A stretch of DNA of 64,000 bases, taken from NCBI GenBank assembly GCA_947501885.1, contig CANMXN010000001.1:930001-994000 (forward strand), given 5' to 3'. Source of the stretch: an uncultured Sphingorhabdus sp. Its GTDB lineage: Bacteria > Pseudomonadota > Alphaproteobacteria > Sphingomonadales > Sphingomonadaceae. This document shows positions 10,227-21,107 of this stretch, piece by piece. The stretch's first letter is position 1. Each line of letters begins with the position of its first letter. The position numbers and the translations under genes were made by a program. The notes beneath the pieces were generated by a model. That model was not told the DNA's origin and searched no databases. It saw nothing but the letters and a program-made list of their open reading frames with translations.

Positions 10227-10844
10227 ATGGATAATCAGAGCAAGTCAGATACTCACGAAAGAGCAAAGTTTTCTGCAATGACAGAGGGTACAGCCGAGGA
10301 CTGGGGTGTTATTGCTGGTGAATTTTTACCTTATGCTTCAAAAGTAGCTGATCGTGTGCTCGATCATTTAAAGATGCTCGATGGTGATTTTGGAGGTTTT
10401 CCGATTGATAGGCTGCAACATTGCCTACAAACCGCAACACGTGCGCACCGCGATGGCCGCGATGAACAATATGTCGTAATGGCATTATTGCATGATATTG
10501 GCGATACATTGGGTAGCTTCAATCATCCCGATATAGCTGCTGCCATTATCAAACCTTTCGTATCGGAGGAAAATCATTGGATTTGTCAAAATCACGGTAT
10601 TTTCCAAGGCTATTATTATTTCCATTATCTTGGCATGGATCGCAATGGTCGTGACCAATTTAAAGATCATCCTTATTATGAGGCATGTGCAGAATTTTGC
10701 GAGAAATATGATCAAGCCGCCTTTGATTCAGAATATGATGCAGAACCATTAGAATTTTTCGAACCCATGGTGCGCCGCGTTATGGCTAAGCCGCTTAACA
10801 GCATTTATAAGAGCGCAGTTGATGAGGCACATTCCAACGCTTAA
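10227..10844 (+). CDS. HD-domain protein, PhnZ-like
   Basis: QHCLQTATRAHRDG.DEQYVVMALLHDIGD HD motif; ATG at 10227 preceded by ttggagag. Confidence 0.75.
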   Translation: MDNQSKSDTHERAKFSAMTEGTAEDWGVIAGEFLPYASKVADRVLDHLKMLDGDFGGFPIDRLQHCLQTATRAHRDGRDEQYVVMALLHDIGDTLGSFNHPDIAAAIIKPFVSEENHWICQNHGIFQGYYYFHYLGMDRNGRDQFKDHPYYEACAEFCEKYDQAAFDSEYDAEPLEFFEPMVRRVMAKPLNSIYKSAVDEAHSNA

Positions 10845-10870
10845 ATTGTCAAACCATCTATGATACCATT

Positions 10871-10900
10871 AAAAAAGGCGCCCTAAACGAGCGCCTTTTC
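10871..10900. terminator. bidirectional terminator between HD gene and ferredoxin gene
   Basis: aaaaaaggcgccctaaacgagcgccttttct: stem AAGGCGC/GCGCCTT flanked by A and T runs. Confidence 0.8.
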
Positions 10901-10932
10901 TATATTTATAATTTATCATTATACAATTTTAC

Positions 10933-11268
10933 TTAATCGCCCTCGCCTGGCTTTTCAGAGAAAAACTCCATCTTACCCTCTTTACCTTTATGCTCATCAG
11001 CATCCGCTGGCGGGTCTTTCGCAACTGTAATATTTGGCCATTCTTCGCTATATTTGGTGTTTATCTCAAGCCATTTTTCCAGGCCATCTTCTGTATCTGG
11101 CAGAATGGCCTCAGCAGGGCATTCTGGTTCACACACGCCGCAATCAATGCATTCGCTGGGGTTAATGACCAGCATATTCTCACCTTCGTAAAAACAGTCA
11201 ACGGGACATACTTCCACACAGTCCATATATTTACATTTGATACAAGCATCTGTGACAACATAAGTCAT
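10933..11268 (-). CDS. fdxA: ferredoxin (7Fe, FdxA type)
   Basis: [55 protein letters not shown]. Confidence 0.95.
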   Translation of the reverse strand: MTYVVTDACIKCKYMDCVEVCPVDCFYEGENMLVINPSECIDCGVCEPECPAEAILPDTEDGLEKWLEINTKYSEEWPNITVAKDPPADADEHKGKEGKMEFFSEKPGEGD

Positions 11269-11451
11269 AGTTTAGGTAAACTCCTTCAATTCGTATAATT
11301 TCCTATTGTCAAATTAGGGCATAAGTCAACCATATTGATCGTCTATTATCAGTTTTTTTACGTGAAATTCCTAGGGTATATGTCAAATTCTTTATTGCAA
11401 ACGAACCGCAATAGCGACAAGATTAAGCGAAGCCAAAATAAACCTTAAACT

Positions 11452-11754
11452 TTATATATTTATGAGATTATAATGCCCTGCAGCTTCACGAGCAGGACCA
11501 CGTCTATTTGGTATATGCAATAATTCAAAGACAATAACATCATTACCGCGTGGCATCGTGATGATCGATCCTATTTGCGCCTGTGTATGACCATGTTTGA
11601 TACGCTGTCCATCAAGACGCATATACCCGCTCTCGCATAATGCCTGTGCTATTGACCTGCTTTTGACAAAGCGCAAATAATAAAGCAACTTATCAAGTCG
11701 CATAGAGGATGGTTCATTATCACAATCTCTATGTTTTTGATCAATTGTAGGCAA
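11452..11754 (-). CDS. S4-domain RNA-binding protein (Hsp15-like)
   Basis: MRLDKLLYYLRFVKSRSIAQALCESGYMRLDGQRI; alternative start 11703. Confidence 0.85.
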   Translation of the reverse strand: MPTIDQKHRDCDNEPSSMRLDKLLYYLRFVKSRSIAQALCESGYMRLDGQRIKHGHTQAQIGSIITMPRGNDVIVFELLHIPNRRGPAREAAGHYNLINI

Positions 11755-11767
11755 TATTCTAAGTCCG

Positions 11768-14614
11768 CTATTTACCTGTTAGAGCAGCAAGCTGCGCCCC
11801 CAATGCCGTTTGTGGAGCAGATTGCTGCTTTTTCTTAGGGCGCCTGATACCCTTCCACTTCCAATAGGTGTAAATGACTGCGGCCTTAGTTTCGGGAGTC
11901 TCAATCCCCTGAATATTAGAATCTTTTTCATTACCGTCTTGTGGCTTGCTTATATCAATAACATCAGAAGCGACATCATTAGATATATTACCCTCTAATT
12001 TATCACTGGCTATTGGCACTTCATCTATTCGCGCATCATTAGTATCAGCTTTTGCATTATCTACTATTTCCGCAGTTTCAATAATATTTGAATCTGGTTG
12101 ATTGACCCTTTCTGCATCGGTTTCAGTCTTTTCTGATGCATCTAATTTATCAACATCTACTATATTACTGTTAGCTGAACTATCTTCTCCACTTTCACTG
12201 GGAGGTTTTGACTTTTTAAAGCCAGCATCTTGCATTAAGACTGAGAAAGCCTCCTCGCCTACACCCAATGACGTGACAAAGGCCATATCAAAGGCAAAAT
12301 TAATGTCTTTCCCACGCGCTTCATGGGCTTTTTTGATAATACGCTCCGCCAAATCAATCCGCAAATATTCCCTGCCGATACGCCGATAACCAGCAGCATA
12401 GCTATGCATGGCATTAATAAATTTCCAATCCTTTAGATGCACTGCACTTTCAGGCGGCATCGGCAAAACAGCCTTATCATTACGCGCCGCCATTAATGCC
12501 GCCCGCCATTTGGCAGCTCCAGGTTTTAAAGCAGCATGATGGAAAATATCCAAAGCTCCAAAAATAATTCCGCCATTACGTGCTGCTCCGCGAGACTCTT
12601 TTGCCAGACTCTGCAAAGCTCCAGAAAGGCGCTGCCTGCTGGAAACACCACCATCATCAGCCAATTGCACAGCCAATGCCCGAACACTGCCATCTACATG
12701 TGGGTTTTGAGATAGTTCTAGCAAGGCTTTAACACCGCCTAGATGTTTCGCAATTTGCTCGCCCATCCATGTCTGCGCGCGGTTCGTTACATCACGCAAC
12801 GCATCACCTTCTAATCCTGCCACAGCAGCACTAGGTTTAAAAACAGGGTTTAACAAATCGCGGCCAGCAACAATCAACCCTAGCAAATTACCTTGCCACA
12901 TAATCGCCGCTTTATTCTCGCTATTACAACCTATTGTAAATTCATTATCGCCAGACATGGCTACTTCCTTTGCTTTTTTTCTCAACGTTGCGCCCAAATA
13001 GCGTTCTGCCGCAGCCAACAATATTTTCTTGTCTTGATGCCGTGCATCGCTGCTAACCTCAAATTGAAATCCGTTCAAGCGCCCTAATGTCTCACCTTCC
13101 ACCGTTACCACATTATTCTTATCGACTTCTACAGGTAAAAGTGCAGCGTCATTAGCCGCAGCTTTAAACAATAGAGAATTGCGGCGATCAACAAAACGTT
13201 CTCGCAAATTTTTATGCATTGCATCGGATAATTTCTGTTCTAGATCTTTTGCACGTTGGGACAAGGCCGTTGGATTTTCTAACCAATCAGAACGTTGGGC
13301 TATATAAGACCAACTGCGCACCGCAGAAATACGCGCCGACAATGTATCTATACCACCTTGAACATTATCTAACCTCGTAATTTCACTCGCGGCATAACGA
13401 TAATCAATGGTACCATTGCCATGTCCTAAATATCGCCATAATGAAGCGATAAAACGCGCATGATGTTCTGCTCCCATATTGCGAAAATCGGGCAAACAAG
13501 CCGCTGCCCATAAACGTGATACCAGATATGGTCTATTCACACTTTTTCGAATCTCGTCCATTTCACAAAGGCGTTTTAACACTTGTAGGTCTATTGATTC
13601 CGGGGCCATGCGCAAATAATCACGTTTTGGTCGTGCCGCTAAATCCACCAACAAATTATCAAGACTATCCAAACGAACTTCACTATTTCGCCAATAAAGA
13701 TAGGGTAATGCAGGAAAATCATGTTCTTCAATAGCATCAACTTCCTCTGGTAAAAAATCTTCGCATGTACCAGCCAATGACCCAAAACTACCATCTTGAT
13801 GATGCCGCCCAGCTCGACCCGCAATTTGTGCCATTTCTGAGGTTAATAAGCGCCTACGCCTCTTACCATCAAATTTACGCAGCCTGGCGAAGGCGACATG
13901 CGATACATCAAGGTTTAGTCCCATACCAATCGCATCGGTTGCCACCAAATAATCCACTTCACCCGACTGATACATAGCAACCTGCGCATTACGCGTGCTA
14001 GGACTTAAATTACCCATCACGACAGCCGCACCACCGCGAAAGCGCCGCAACATCTCGGCAATTTCATAAACTTGTTCAATAGAGAATGCGACAATAGCGC
14101 TGCGCTTGGGCAGCCGTGATAGTTTTTTTGCACCCGCATAGCTGAGCGTTGAAAAGCGCGGGCGCGTTATAATTTGTGCATCTGGCAACAACGCTCGAAT
14201 GATTGGACGCAGACTCTCACTACCCAATATCATAGTTTCTTCACGGCCCCGCGCATGGAGCAAGCGATCCGTAAAAATATGCCCGCGCTCTGGGTCAATT
14301 GCATTTTGCGCTTCATCTATTGCCACAAAAGCAAAGTCTCGCTGCTCTTTTTCTATATTTCTGCCAATAGGCATCGATTCCACTGTGCAGCAATAATATT
14401 GTGCATTGGGCGGTTCAATCCGTTCTTCTCCTGTTATAAGCGCAACTTGCGATGCACCTTTGATGACAACTATTCGATCATAAATTTCGCGCGCCAATAA
14501 CCGCAAGGGAAAACCCATTATTCCGCTGCTATGAGCGCACATTCTCTCAATGGCTAAATGGGTTTTACCTGTATTAGTTGGTCCCAAAACAGCTGTTAAT
14601 GTGGCAGTTTCCAT
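11768..14614 (-). CDS. SUV3-like ATP-dependent helicase
   Basis: LGPTNTGKTHLAIERM Walker A, IDEAQ, and AQIAGRAGRH; long acidic linker and basic C-terminus. Confidence 0.9.
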   Translation of the reverse strand: METATLTAVLGPTNTGKTHLAIERMCAHSSGIMGFPLRLLAREIYDRIVVIKGASQVALITGEERIEPPNAQYYCCTVESMPIGRNIEKEQRDFAFVAIDEAQNAIDPERGHIFTDRLLHARGREETMILGSESLRPIIRALLPDAQIITRPRFSTLSYAGAKKLSRLPKRSAIVAFSIEQVYEIAEMLRRFRGGAAVVMGNLSPSTRNAQVAMYQSGEVDYLVATDAIGMGLNLDVSHVAFARLRKFDGKRRRRLLTSEMAQIAGRAGRHHQDGSFGSLAGTCEDFLPEEVDAIEEHDFPALPYLYWRNSEVRLDSLDNLLVDLAARPKRDYLRMAPESIDLQVLKRLCEMDEIRKSVNRPYLVSRLWAAACLPDFRNMGAEHHARFIASLWRYLGHGNGTIDYRYAASEITRLDNVQGGIDTLSARISAVRSWSYIAQRSDWLENPTALSQRAKDLEQKLSDAMHKNLRERFVDRRNSLLFKAAANDAALLPVEVDKNNVVTVEGETLGRLNGFQFEVSSDARHQDKKILLAAAERYLGATLRKKAKEVAMSGDNEFTIGCNSENKAAIMWQGNLLGLIVAGRDLLNPVFKPSAAVAGLEGDALRDVTNRAQTWMGEQIAKHLGGVKALLELSQNPHVDGSVRALAVQLADDGGVSSRQRLSGALQSLAKESRGAARNGGIIFGALDIFHHAALKPGAAKWRAALMAARNDKAVLPMPPESAVHLKDWKFINAMHSYAAGYRRIGREYLRIDLAERIIKKAHEARGKDINFAFDMAFVTSLGVGEEAFSVLMQDAGFKKSKPPSESGEDSSANSNIVDVDKLDASEKTETDAERVNQPDSNIIETAEIVDNAKADTNDARIDEVPIASDKLEGNISNDVASDVIDISKPQDGNEKDSNIQGIETPETKAAVIYTYWKWKGIRRPKKKQQSAPQTALGAQLAALTGK

Positions 14615-14657
14615 AGGGTTAACAGCTTTCTATTCTACCATAAGGCCAGTATTTGCT

Positions 14658-15902
14658 CTAACCAACTTGCATTTCTTTGAGCGGAATATTGCTATCGGCC
14701 AGTAAGGCTGGATCAATTTTATCATTGCTCAGCACCAATTTACGGCCTTGGACATAATCTTTGGTTGCATTAACACAATCCAAAGCAATCACTTTGCCCT
14801 GACGTAGATATATTAATGAAAATTTGCGTGCTCCCAAATCTCCGCGCATCACAACATCATCATAACCCACAGATAATCCGACCGTTTGTAACCGCAAATC
14901 ATATTGGTTCGACCAGAACCAAGGCACCGCATCATATTCTGTCTCAGAACCAGTAATCGTTTTGGCAACTGCACTGGCCATATCATTGGCATTTTGCACC
15001 GATTCTACACGCATCACGGTACCAGCAGCATATTTATTCGCATGCGATGCACAATCACCAATCGCAAAAATATCCGGCAATGATGTCCGGCATAAGGCGT
15101 CAACATCAACACCATTACCGCATATCGCACCTGCATCACGCAGAGCATTAATGCTCGGGACAATGCCGATACCAGTAATGATCAAATCGCTATTGATCGT
15201 TTCACCGCTTTTTAGTGTAACATTTGAAACACAGCCTTCGCGGCCTTCGATAGAGACCAACCCTTCATTTAACCTCACATCAACACCATGCTCTTGATGC
15301 TCTTTCAAATAAAAATCCGAAATCTCTTGCCCCGCTACACGGGCTAACAATCGATCTTGCGCTTCCACCAACACTACATTTTTATCAAGCTTACGCAGTA
15401 CAGCCGCAGCTTCTAATCCAATATAACCGCCGCCAATTATGGTGATATTTTGCGCATCATGCAAATTAGCCAGAATATCATCAACATCATCACGATTACG
15501 AATGACGTGTACACCTTTCAGTTCTGCACCAGGACATGTTAACCAGCGTGGTTGGCCACCTGTGGCCCAGATAAGTTTGCCAAAACCATAGTGCTTACCA
15601 TTTGCCAAAGTGATTGTTCTTAAATCTGAATCTACCTTATTAACGCGGCTATTAAGGTGAATATCAATATGACGTTCTTGCCAGAAGCTTTCTGGCCTTA
15701 TCAAGATACGTTCAAAAGTCTTTTCCCCCGCAAAATATTCTTTTGACAAGGGTGGACGTTCATAAGGAAGGAACTCTTCATTAGAAAAAACGGCAATACT
15801 ACCTTCAAACTTTGCTTGCCGCAGTGCAATTGCTGCTTGTGCACCGCCGTGCCCGCCTCCGACTATGATAACATCATATATGCTCATTGCTAATTCCCCC
15901 AA
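14658..15902 (-). CDS. FAD-dependent ferredoxin reductase-type oxidoreductase
   Basis: DVIIVGGGHGGAQAAIALRQ, IIGGGYIGLEAAAVLRKL, IFAIGDCA; likely start 15887. Confidence 0.88.
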   Translation of the reverse strand: MGELAMSIYDVIIVGGGHGGAQAAIALRQAKFEGSIAVFSNEEFLPYERPPLSKEYFAGEKTFERILIRPESFWQERHIDIHLNSRVNKVDSDLRTITLANGKHYGFGKLIWATGGQPRWLTCPGAELKGVHVIRNRDDVDDILANLHDAQNITIIGGGYIGLEAAAVLRKLDKNVVLVEAQDRLLARVAGQEISDFYLKEHQEHGVDVRLNEGLVSIEGREGCVSNVTLKSGETINSDLIITGIGIVPSINALRDAGAICGNGVDVDALCRTSLPDIFAIGDCASHANKYAAGTVMRVESVQNANDMASAVAKTITGSETEYDAVPWFWSNQYDLRLQTVGLSVGYDDVVMRGDLGARKFSLIYLRQGKVIALDCVNATKDYVQGRKLVLSNDKIDPALLADSNIPLKEMQVG

Positions 15903-15905
15903 GGC

Positions 15906-16391
15906 TTAATCTAGCTTCATAGCTCTATAGAGTCCATCAACATAAACTAGCGGATCAACACCCTCTGCAACCGACAATTCTATCACTTCGCCAATAAATA
16001 TATCGTGCGTACCAAAGGAATGAGATTGCGCAGTTTTACAGAAGAAATTGGCCTGTGCGCCTTGCAAATAAGGGATATTATCATGATCAGACCAATCACC
16101 AACCGAAAAACGATCTTCACCTTGCAATAATCCGCCACAATTTCGTGCAATATCCTCTTGGTGTGATTGCAGCATATTGATACAAAATAACGCTCCTGAA
16201 GACATAGACGGGAATATCTTTGTTAAGCGATTTATGCACACTAACATCGATGGTGGGTCTAAACTCACCTCGCTGACGGCAGTTGCCGACATAGCAAAAC
16301 GCTCACCTTCAGCTGCACAAGATATAATCATAACAGATTTGGCATAGCGGCGTAATCCACTAATCATTTTATCTTGTAATGCATCGTTCAT
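15906..16391 (-). CDS. flavin reductase family protein (FMN-binding)
   Basis: MISGLRRYAKSVMIISC...FAMSATAVSEVSLDPPSMLVCINRL. Confidence 0.9.
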   Translation of the reverse strand: MNDALQDKMISGLRRYAKSVMIISCAAEGERFAMSATAVSEVSLDPPSMLVCINRLTKIFPSMSSGALFCINMLQSHQEDIARNCGGLLQGEDRFSVGDWSDHDNIPYLQGAQANFFCKTAQSHSFGTHDIFIGEVIELSVAEGVDPLVYVDGLYRAMKLD

Positions 16392-16466
16392 ATTATGGGA
16401 ATTTCAGTTTGAATGCTTGTCATAGCCTAAATCAATAGAGAATTATCTTATCATCGGCTAGTGAAT

Positions 16467-17423
16467 TTAATGGGATAATTCCGCAAAGCCCTGTGCACGG
16501 CTCATAATGGGTGTATAACCCAGATCATTGCGTGCCTTTTGGTCAGACAATATACAGTGGCAGCTCATAATATAAGCGGTAAACTTAGTGATAGGCGGCG
16601 GCGATTTAAGAGCTGCAAAACGCCAAAGAGGCTCTGCTATATTGGCAAGCCCTCTCACCATCCATGATGGAGATGATTTTGAACCTAGGTCAACATTTTG
16701 TGTCGCAAGATATTGGGTCAAAAATTCACGTATCGTAATAACATCATCATCTAATATGAAATAAGCCTCACCTCCAATGCCTTTACCCATTGCCAATTCA
16801 ACAGCATGCACAAGATTAGCAATATGCGTAGTCGATGTTTTGTAATGACCTTCATCCACCCAGGTAAAGCTACCCGCATCTGCCATCACCATGACCGTTT
16901 TTAATATGGTTTGATCATTTGGCCCCCATATCATCCTCGGCCGCAGTGATATTGTCGTAAAATCATCCTCATTAGCATCAATCACAGCCTGCTCTGCCAA
17001 GGCCTTAGTACTGCTATATGGAAATGGGCTATAAGGTGCCAATGGGTGTGTCTCATCAACATTGACCAAATCTTCGCCTAAAAATAGAGCCGCTTCCGTT
17101 CCAATATGAATGAAACGTTTCACTCCCGCATTTTGGGCTGCTTGCAGCATGCGTTTTGTACCATTAATATTATATTCTTCAAATATCTCCCACGTACCCC
17201 ATTCTTCAACATAAGCAGCACTATGGATAACAAGATCACAACCTTCGACAAATTCCGCCATTACATTTTGTAAATCACAACGTATGGGCCGCCCCCCCAT
17301 TTTTATGATCTTTGCATCGCTAGTTTCTGATCGTGACATGGCGACAATTTCATGTTTCTGACATAATTTTTGTATTATGGCACCGCCGACAAAACCTGAA
17401 CCGCCAGTAATAAAAATCTTCAT
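16467..17423 (-). CDS. NAD-dependent epimerase / 3-beta-HSD family dehydrogenase
   Basis: MKIFITGGSGFVGGAII, YSSTKALAEQ (YxxxK); ORF extends to 17444. Confidence 0.88.
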   Translation of the reverse strand: MKIFITGGSGFVGGAIIQKLCQKHEIVAMSRSETSDAKIIKMGGRPIRCDLQNVMAEFVEGCDLVIHSAAYVEEWGTWEIFEEYNINGTKRMLQAAQNAGVKRFIHIGTEAALFLGEDLVNVDETHPLAPYSPFPYSSTKALAEQAVIDANEDDFTTISLRPRMIWGPNDQTILKTVMVMADAGSFTWVDEGHYKTSTTHIANLVHAVELAMGKGIGGEAYFILDDDVITIREFLTQYLATQNVDLGSKSSPSWMVRGLANIAEPLWRFAALKSPPPITKFTAYIMSCHCILSDQKARNDLGYTPIMSRAQGFAELSH

Positions 17424-17493
17424 AATGCCTCCTACCCAGATCATAATAGATAGATTTCTAATGCATGGAAATTATTTTCGACAAAGAGATATC

Positions 17494-18573
17494 TTATACA
17501 ATCTTTCTTTTTATCTCAGATATATGTCGGCCTAATCGAATCCAAAAACTGCCAATACCGCCGAATAATATCATCGCACCTTTTTGTTGGTTTATAGCCG
17601 TTGCCCAACGCTTTTTATAGCCACCATTCGCTCTGATACTATCCATGTCACAGGCTTTAATCATCGGTACATCAAATGCATGTTTCATCAATATTGCATA
17701 AGATAATATACCAGCAGATTTTTCAGTATATTCGCTGATATAACCTGTTTCCAAGGCATATAATGTGCCATTACTGATTATACCAAGCGTAAATGCAACT
17801 GCTTTATCACCATCATATAATATACTCGCAACAAGCATTTCCTTTTGCGCTGCGGCTTGAATTATATTTTTAATAAACTTAAGCCGCTTGGGATCTTTTG
17901 AAAAATTACTGCCCGCAATATTTCTCCAACTTTGCTCATTAACATCACAAATATCTCTGATAATTTTTTCAGCATTAATATTACTATCGGCGTATAATTG
18001 CGCATGCAGTGATGATGAGCTTTCCTGCATCCGTTTATAAGTACGGCGAAAGTTTTTACTTTTACTCGCCAGATATTCTTCCCAAGACATTTGCGTATTG
18101 AGAACTGCCAATTCATAATCTTCATAAGGGTAATATTCGGACCTTGATAAATTATCCTCACAATATTTTAAAAACGGGCTTTGCGATGAAAAACGGTCTA
18201 GATGCCAAATATCAACGCCTATATTTTTAACTATATCATAAAGTAACGGAGCAGCTTTTTCGTCAAACACCACTGCATCAGAACGGCCATAACGTAAATA
18301 ATCCAATGGCAAGGCTGCCTTTATTGACATAAAGCGATAGTCATATCTGCTCTTATCCAAGGCCGTGAAAGCAACAATATCATCATCTTTATATATAATA
18401 ATAATATATGGATCTAACGCGCCATTATCTGCCAGCCAAATTGCACTTATATAGTCCGACGTTAAATGCAGTGCTTTTTCATCATATTGTGATAATTTAT
18501 GATCCCATTGTTTTGCTATATATGAGAATTCTTCATGCGTCCTAATAATTTGAACATTATATGTATCACTCAT
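17494..18573 (-). CDS. GNAT/BioF2-like acyltransferase (PF13480-type)
   Basis: SWEEYLASKSKNFRRTYKRMQE...ASILYDGDKAVAFTLGIISNGTLYALETGY, typical BioF2/CelD-like acetyltransferase core. Confidence 0.78.
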   Translation of the reverse strand: MSDTYNVQIIRTHEEFSYIAKQWDHKLSQYDEKALHLTSDYISAIWLADNGALDPYIIIIYKDDDIVAFTALDKSRYDYRFMSIKAALPLDYLRYGRSDAVVFDEKAAPLLYDIVKNIGVDIWHLDRFSSQSPFLKYCEDNLSRSEYYPYEDYELAVLNTQMSWEEYLASKSKNFRRTYKRMQESSSSLHAQLYADSNINAEKIIRDICDVNEQSWRNIAGSNFSKDPKRLKFIKNIIQAAAQKEMLVASILYDGDKAVAFTLGIISNGTLYALETGYISEYTEKSAGILSYAILMKHAFDVPMIKACDMDSIRANGGYKKRWATAINQQKGAMILFGGIGSFWIRLGRHISEIKRKIV

Positions 18574-18686
18574 GTTTTTAATATTTACTTCCCTTCAACG
18601 CAGGACATATATTTCTAATATTATGGCAATTAATCTATAACATTGATAGATAGTAAAGATAATAAGCCAATACTAGGGAATTTACC

Positions 18687-19571
18687 ATGAACGATAATAT
18701 GCATGATTTTGCGTTTAAACCGCGCAGATCTTGCCTCTATACGCCTGGAATTAACGGCAAAGCGATGGAAAAAGGCAAATCCTTACCCGCTGATATTATC
18801 ATGCTCGATTTAGAGGATGCAGTAGCCCCAGACCTAAAAGAGGAAGCGCGTAATTTGGTTGCCAATATGGTGCGCGAAAAACCCTATGGTAAGCGCGAGG
18901 TTATCATTCGTATGAATGAAGTTTCCTCGCCATGGGCCAAAGATGATCTAGCCATGATAAATGAAGTGAAGCCCGATGGTGCGCTGATCCCAAAAGTACA
19001 AACAGCGCAAGATATATTCGATATTAATGCGCAATTGGATGATGGCATTGCATTATGGGTAATGATTGAAATGCCGCTCGCTATCCTCAATATCCAAGAG
19101 ATCGCCGCTGCATCACTATCCACCAAATTAGCGGGTTTCATTATCGGCACCAATGATCTAGCCAAGGAATTTCGCGCGACCGCCACTCCTGATCGCGCCG
19201 CATTTCAACACGCGCTTAGTGTCACTCTTACCGCTGCACGTGCTTATGATTTAATTGCTATTGATGGCGTTTATAATGATATTCAAAACGCTTCTGGCTT
19301 AGAGGATGAATGCCGCCAAGGACAAATTATGGGTTATGATGGCAAAACATTAATCCACCCTAGCCAGATAGACATAGCCAACCGCATTTTTGCACCCGCT
19401 ATTGATGATATAGAGAAAGCACGTAGCATTGTTGCAGCCTTTGAATTACCCGAAAATCGCAATAAAGGCGTGATAAAGGTTGATGGAAAAATGACCGAAT
19501 TGCTGCATCTAACGGAGGCCAAAAGATTGATCACCATGTATGAGGCAATAAGCGCAGCAGGTGATGCCTAA
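18687..19571 (+). CDS. HpcH/HpaI aldolase / citrate lyase beta-like (CitE family)
   Basis: RRSCLYTPGINGKAMEKGKSLPADIIMLDLEDAVAPDLKEEAR. Confidence 0.92.
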   Translation: MNDNMHDFAFKPRRSCLYTPGINGKAMEKGKSLPADIIMLDLEDAVAPDLKEEARNLVANMVREKPYGKREVIIRMNEVSSPWAKDDLAMINEVKPDGALIPKVQTAQDIFDINAQLDDGIALWVMIEMPLAILNIQEIAAASLSTKLAGFIIGTNDLAKEFRATATPDRAAFQHALSVTLTAARAYDLIAIDGVYNDIQNASGLEDECRQGQIMGYDGKTLIHPSQIDIANRIFAPAIDDIEKARSIVAAFELPENRNKGVIKVDGKMTELLHLTEAKRLITMYEAISAAGDA

Positions 19572-19599
19572 TTTATCTTATGCGCAATAACGTTCCTAA

Positions 19600-20991
19600 T
19601 TAGATCGGCGCGCCATAAAGATCATGCTCATCAGCTTCTTCGATATTCACATCAATAATATCGCCTACCTGAACGGCCGCATCAACATTGCGCAAAAATA
19701 CATTCCCATCAATTTCGGGCGCATCGGCCTGTGATCGCGCCGTTGCACCAATATCGCCATCCTCATCGGCTTCGCCCATTTCATCAATGATCACGGGCAA
19801 TGTTCGGCCTACTTTGGCCTGTAAACGCTCCGCGCTAATAGTAGCCGTTTTCTCCATAAGCCGCTGATAACGTTCTTCTTTCACTTCTTCGGGCAGCGCA
19901 CCATCCAAAGCATTGGCCACCGCTCCTTCTACTGGCTCAAAACGGAAGGCACCAACGCGGTCTAACTGCGCTTCATCGAGCCAATCAAGCAAATATTGAA
20001 AATCTTCTTCACTCTCGCCAGGAAAGCCCACCACAAAGGTCGATCTTATGGTCAAATCAGGGCAAATCTCGCGCCAAGATTTCACACGTTCTAATATTTT
20101 TGCTTCATTGGCGGGGCGCTTCATACGTTTCAGCACCGATGGCGCGGCATGTTGAAAGGGTATATCCAAATAAGGGGTGATTTTGCCTTCTGCCATCAAT
20201 GGTATGACCTTATCCACATGCGGATAGGGATAAACATAATGGAGCCGCGTCCAAACACCCAGATCGCCCAGTGCAGCCGCCAAATCGGTCATGTGTGCGC
20301 GCACCTCTCGCCCGCCGCCAATCGGGCCATTCCACATACGCGGCTGATGTTTAATATCTACGCCATAGGCCGATGTATCTTGGCTGATTATCAACAATTC
20401 TTTTGTACCAGCCGCCACCAATTTTTCAGCCTCGCGCAAAATCGCATCGGGGCGACGCGACACCAAATCACCGCGTAGAGACGGGATTATGCAAAATGAG
20501 CAGCGGTGATTACAGCCTTCGGATATTTTTAAATAGCTATAATGGCGCGGCGTTAATTTTATTCCAGAGTCCGACTTTGCCTGAGGAATGAGGTCCACAT
20601 ACTCCCCGCGTGCTGGCGGAGCGGCTTCATGAACGGCCCTGACAACATCTTCATATTGATGCGCCCCTGTAACGGCCAATACATCGGGGAAACGTGCGCG
20701 AATGGCATCGGCTTCATTACCCATACAACCCGTCACGATCACGCGGCCATTTTCGGCCATTGCCTCGCCAATGGCATCTAGGCTTTCTTCTTTGGCACTA
20801 TCCAAAAATCCGCACGTATTAACCAATACTACATCTGCCCCCACATAATCGGCCGACATTTCATAACCATCACTGCGCAATGATGTTAAAATACGTTCGC
20901 TATCAACCAAGGCTTTAGGGCATCCCAATGATACCATTCCAACTTTGGGCGATGCTGCAATCTGCTTGGGTGTTTGATTTTCCATAGGCAT
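19600..20991 (-). CDS. rimO: ribosomal protein S12 methylthiotransferase
   Basis: [24 protein letters not shown] and [19 protein letters not shown] radical SAM CxxxCxxC. Confidence 0.96.
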   Translation of the reverse strand: MPMENQTPKQIAASPKVGMVSLGCPKALVDSERILTSLRSDGYEMSADYVGADVVLVNTCGFLDSAKEESLDAIGEAMAENGRVIVTGCMGNEADAIRARFPDVLAVTGAHQYEDVVRAVHEAAPPARGEYVDLIPQAKSDSGIKLTPRHYSYLKISEGCNHRCSFCIIPSLRGDLVSRRPDAILREAEKLVAAGTKELLIISQDTSAYGVDIKHQPRMWNGPIGGGREVRAHMTDLAAALGDLGVWTRLHYVYPYPHVDKVIPLMAEGKITPYLDIPFQHAAPSVLKRMKRPANEAKILERVKSWREICPDLTIRSTFVVGFPGESEEDFQYLLDWLDEAQLDRVGAFRFEPVEGAVANALDGALPEEVKEERYQRLMEKTATISAERLQAKVGRTLPVIIDEMGEADEDGDIGATARSQADAPEIDGNVFLRNVDAAVQVGDIIDVNIEEADEHDLYGAPI

Positions 20992-21107
20992 AGCCCTTTA
21001 TCGGCAAAAGTCACTTAAGTCACCAATCAAATGAGACGGAAGATTATCAGATATATTGACGGCAGTTTATCATTCATATTAGGATATGCCATTAAGGGAG
21101 AGAGATT

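Noticed and set aside
13516-14500. Multiple plus-strand ORFs opposite the SUV3-like helicase
   Set aside because: Antisense frames of a conserved helicase core; no supporting signals.
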